6,206 bases of DNA, taken from contig NBLI01000190.1 of assembly GCA_002084535.1 (NCBI GenBank), forward strand, positions 1 through 6,206, in the 5' to 3' direction. Made by a program: the position numbers and the translations under genes. Positions 4,614 through 6,206 of this stretch are shown here, in pieces. The notes below the pieces were generated by a model. It saw only the letters and a program-made list of their open reading frames with translations. It ran no database searches and was not told the origin of the DNA. Positions within the stretch are counted from its first letter, which is position 1. Each line of letters opens with the position of its first letter. This stretch comes from Candidatus Zhuqueibacterota bacterium 4572_119 (GTDB lineage: Bacteria; Zhuqueibacterota; Zhuqueibacteria; Thermofontimicrobiales; Thermofontimicrobiaceae).

Positions 4614-6206
4614 TTACTTTAATTTTCCCTTCCCATAAATCACTTTCCCACTCTCATCATTTATAATTACATTCGACTCAACCGCGACTTTCCCATTGAC
4701 GATAATATAATTTATTCCTTCCGGATACTGATGAGGATTTTGAAAAGTTGCGGTGTCCTTTATGTTATCAAGATCGAAAACCACCACGTCCGCGTAACAG
4801 CCCTCTTTCAGAACACCGCGATCGTAAAAGCCCATTGCCTGGGCGGGAAGTGAGGTCATTTTCCTAACCGCGTCTGAAAGTGTCAACACGCCTTCATCGC
4901 GCACATATTTTGCCAGTACACGGGGAAAAGTACCGTATGCTCTTGGATGCGGCACTTCCACTCCGGGTATTTCTATTTTACCATCCGATGCAATCATACT
5001 GTATGGTACTTTCATTATCTCCGCCACATCTTCATCCGCCATCTGAAAAAAAATGCCTCGAGGACGATCAGTTTTCTGCATTTCGATGATCAGATCAGCA
5101 GCGTTGGACACGGTTCTCTTTTTTCCGAGTAAATCCAATATCTCACCCAGATTTTTTCCTTCATATTCACGATGATTTCTATTGTTGCTGACATAAATTT
5201 TGTTTATTTTGTTGATCCCTTTTTCTGAATAAAATCTTCGCTCAATTAATCCCTGCTTTGCCTTTGCGAATAGTACCGGATCGTTCATTCGTTTCAGGAA
5301 ATCATCATGTCCGCCGGCGACCACCCAACCGGGAAAGCTGCTGCTAAAACCCGACGATGTCGCAGTATAAGGATACTGATCCATATAAATTTCCAGTCCT
5401 TCAGCCAAAGCTTTTTCCACAGGTCCGGTGATCATCTCGTATTTTCCCCACACAGCATCATTGGATAATTTAATGTGAGACAATTCAACCCGCACTCCCG
5501 CTTCCTTCCCGATTCGGATTGCTTCTTCAATCGCATTATCAATTTCTCTGCCCTGGTTTCGCAGATGCGTCGCGTAAACACCATTGTAGGGAGCCACGCT
5601 TTTTGTCAGTTCGATAATTTCCTCTGTTGTCGAATATCGCCCTGGCACATAAGCCAATCCTGTACTGATGCCGATAGCTCCGGCGCGCATTTCCTGGTCA
5701 ACTAACTTTTTCATTTCAGACAGTTCTTCATCGGTGGCTTGACTGTCCCCGCCACCCATTACTTTTCGCCTGATTGTATTGTGTCCTGTCAGGCTGGCAA
5801 AATTGACTGCGACACCCTTCTTCTCCAGCTTTTTGAATAACTCATCAAGCGGGAATCTTGACCCGCCGCAATTCCCCCCCACTGTTGTGGTTACTCCTTG
5901 CAGCAAATAATTTTTTACCTGCCCTAAAGAATCTATGAGCCGGTCCACATGAGTATGAACATCGATAAACCCGGGCACCACGAACAGTCCTTTTGCATCT
6001 ATCACTTCACGACCTTGATCAGCGGAGATGTTTCCAATCTTTGCTATTCTTTCTCCCTGAATTCCAATGTCCCCATAAAACCATGGATTTCCAGTGCCAT
6101 CGATAATTCGCCCCGATTTTATCACTATGTCAAATTTACCAACAGAATCACCACAAAACGAGATTAATATAAAGCCAATTAAAACCAATCCGTAAAAAAA
6201 ATACTT
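4614..6206 (-). CDS. N-acyl-D-amino-acid deacylase (D-aminoacylase), 5' end outside the window
   Basis: An amidohydrolase of the D-aminoacylase family that hydrolyses N-acyl-D-amino acids to D-amino acid plus carboxylate. Numbered from the TTG at 6188 (524 residues): N-terminal composite-domain strands FDIVIKSGRIIDGTGNPW (19-36); metal motif HTH at His78/His80 in PGFIDVHTHVD; GNCGGS with Cys107, equivalent to the family's zinc-bridging cysteine; GHNTIR (135-140); His208 in THLRNQG; His238 in SHIK; MDQYPY (269-274); catalytic Asp402 in ASDG; then the family segment HPRAYGTFPRVLAKY. All expected metal and catalytic positions are present, so it should be active. The frame stays open to the window edge (KYFFYGLVLIGFILISFCGD), giving a signal peptide that TTG at 6188 would cut in half. 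The real start is therefore upstream, off the window. The Cys after ISF could be a lipidation site, but Phe before it is atypical. Exact substrate (D-Glu, D-Asp or general) is unresolved. Confidence 0.93.
   Translation of the reverse strand, partial: KYFFYGLVLIGFILISFCGDSVGKFDIVIKSGRIIDGTGNPWFYGDIGIQGERIAKIGNISADQGREVIDAKGLFVVPGFIDVHTHVDRLIDSLGQVKNYLLQGVTTTVGGNCGGSRFPLDELFKKLEKKGVAVNFASLTGHNTIRRKVMGGGDSQATDEELSEMKKLVDQEMRAGAIGISTGLAYVPGRYSTTEEIIELTKSVAPYNGVYATHLRNQGREIDNAIEEAIRIGKEAGVRVELSHIKLSNDAVWGKYEMITGPVEKALAEGLEIYMDQYPYTATSSGFSSSFPGWVVAGGHDDFLKRMNDPVLFAKAKQGLIERRFYSEKGINKINKIYVSNNRNHREYEGKNLGEILDLLGKKRTVSNAADLIIEMQKTDRPRGIFFQMADEDVAEIMKVPYSMIASDGKIEIPGVEVPHPRAYGTFPRVLAKYVRDEGVLTLSDAVRKMTSLPAQAMGFYDRGVLKEGCYADVVVFDLDNIKDTATFQNPHQYPEGINYIIVNGKVAVESNVIINDESGKVIYGKGKLK

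Noticed and set aside
4880..5132. Plus-strand open frames inside the deacylase
   Set aside because: They are shadows of the well-conserved minus-strand deacylase, all of whose family motifs are intact.

Overview
The window is AT-rich bacterial chromosomal DNA with three confident genes and unusually long, repeat-filled spacers. From left to right they are: a plus-strand ROK-family transcriptional regulator (1143-2396); a minus-strand protein of unknown function (2886-4259) that resembles the body of SEC-C/YecA-associated proteins; and a minus-strand exported N-acyl-D-amino-acid deacylase (D-aminoacylase, 4614 to the right edge), whose true start lies outside the window. No tRNA, rRNA, CRISPR array, transposase or phage gene was recognised.

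The regulator has no Shine-Dalgarno sequence, while the unknown gene has a textbook one. The spacers are crowded with small dispersed repeats of the kind seen in environmental genomes of the FCB group (Bacteroidota, Calditrichota, KSB1 and relatives). That placement is an inference from style, not from a marker gene.

Layout: positions 1-1142 hold no convincing gene, but contain two GC-rich hairpin repeats, two copies of a GACAGGATAAC-type repeat and a 128-bp palindromic element. Next to that element is a near-consensus sigma-70 promoter (TTGACT, 17 bp, TATAAT) that probably drives the regulator. The regulator and the unknown gene converge on a 489-bp spacer (2397-2885), which holds more of the same repeats, a heptamer tandem repeat and a direct repeat. 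The unknown gene is bracketed by inverted copies of one composite repeat (2757-2843 and 4318-4415). The right copy has been split by a 28-bp hairpin insert. A second, inverted copy of the palindromic element (4432-4590) lies 23 bp after the deacylase stop codon.

Functionally, the deacylase would hydrolyse N-acyl-D-amino acids, probably in the periplasm or at the membrane. The regulator looks like a sugar-sensing repressor that has lost the zinc site and the phosphate motif needed for kinase activity. Nothing shows that the three genes form one pathway. The most interesting signals are the repeats: two nested inverted-repeat pairs, one around the unknown gene and one around the regulator plus unknown gene. 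These could be non-autonomous mobile elements or sites for inversion.
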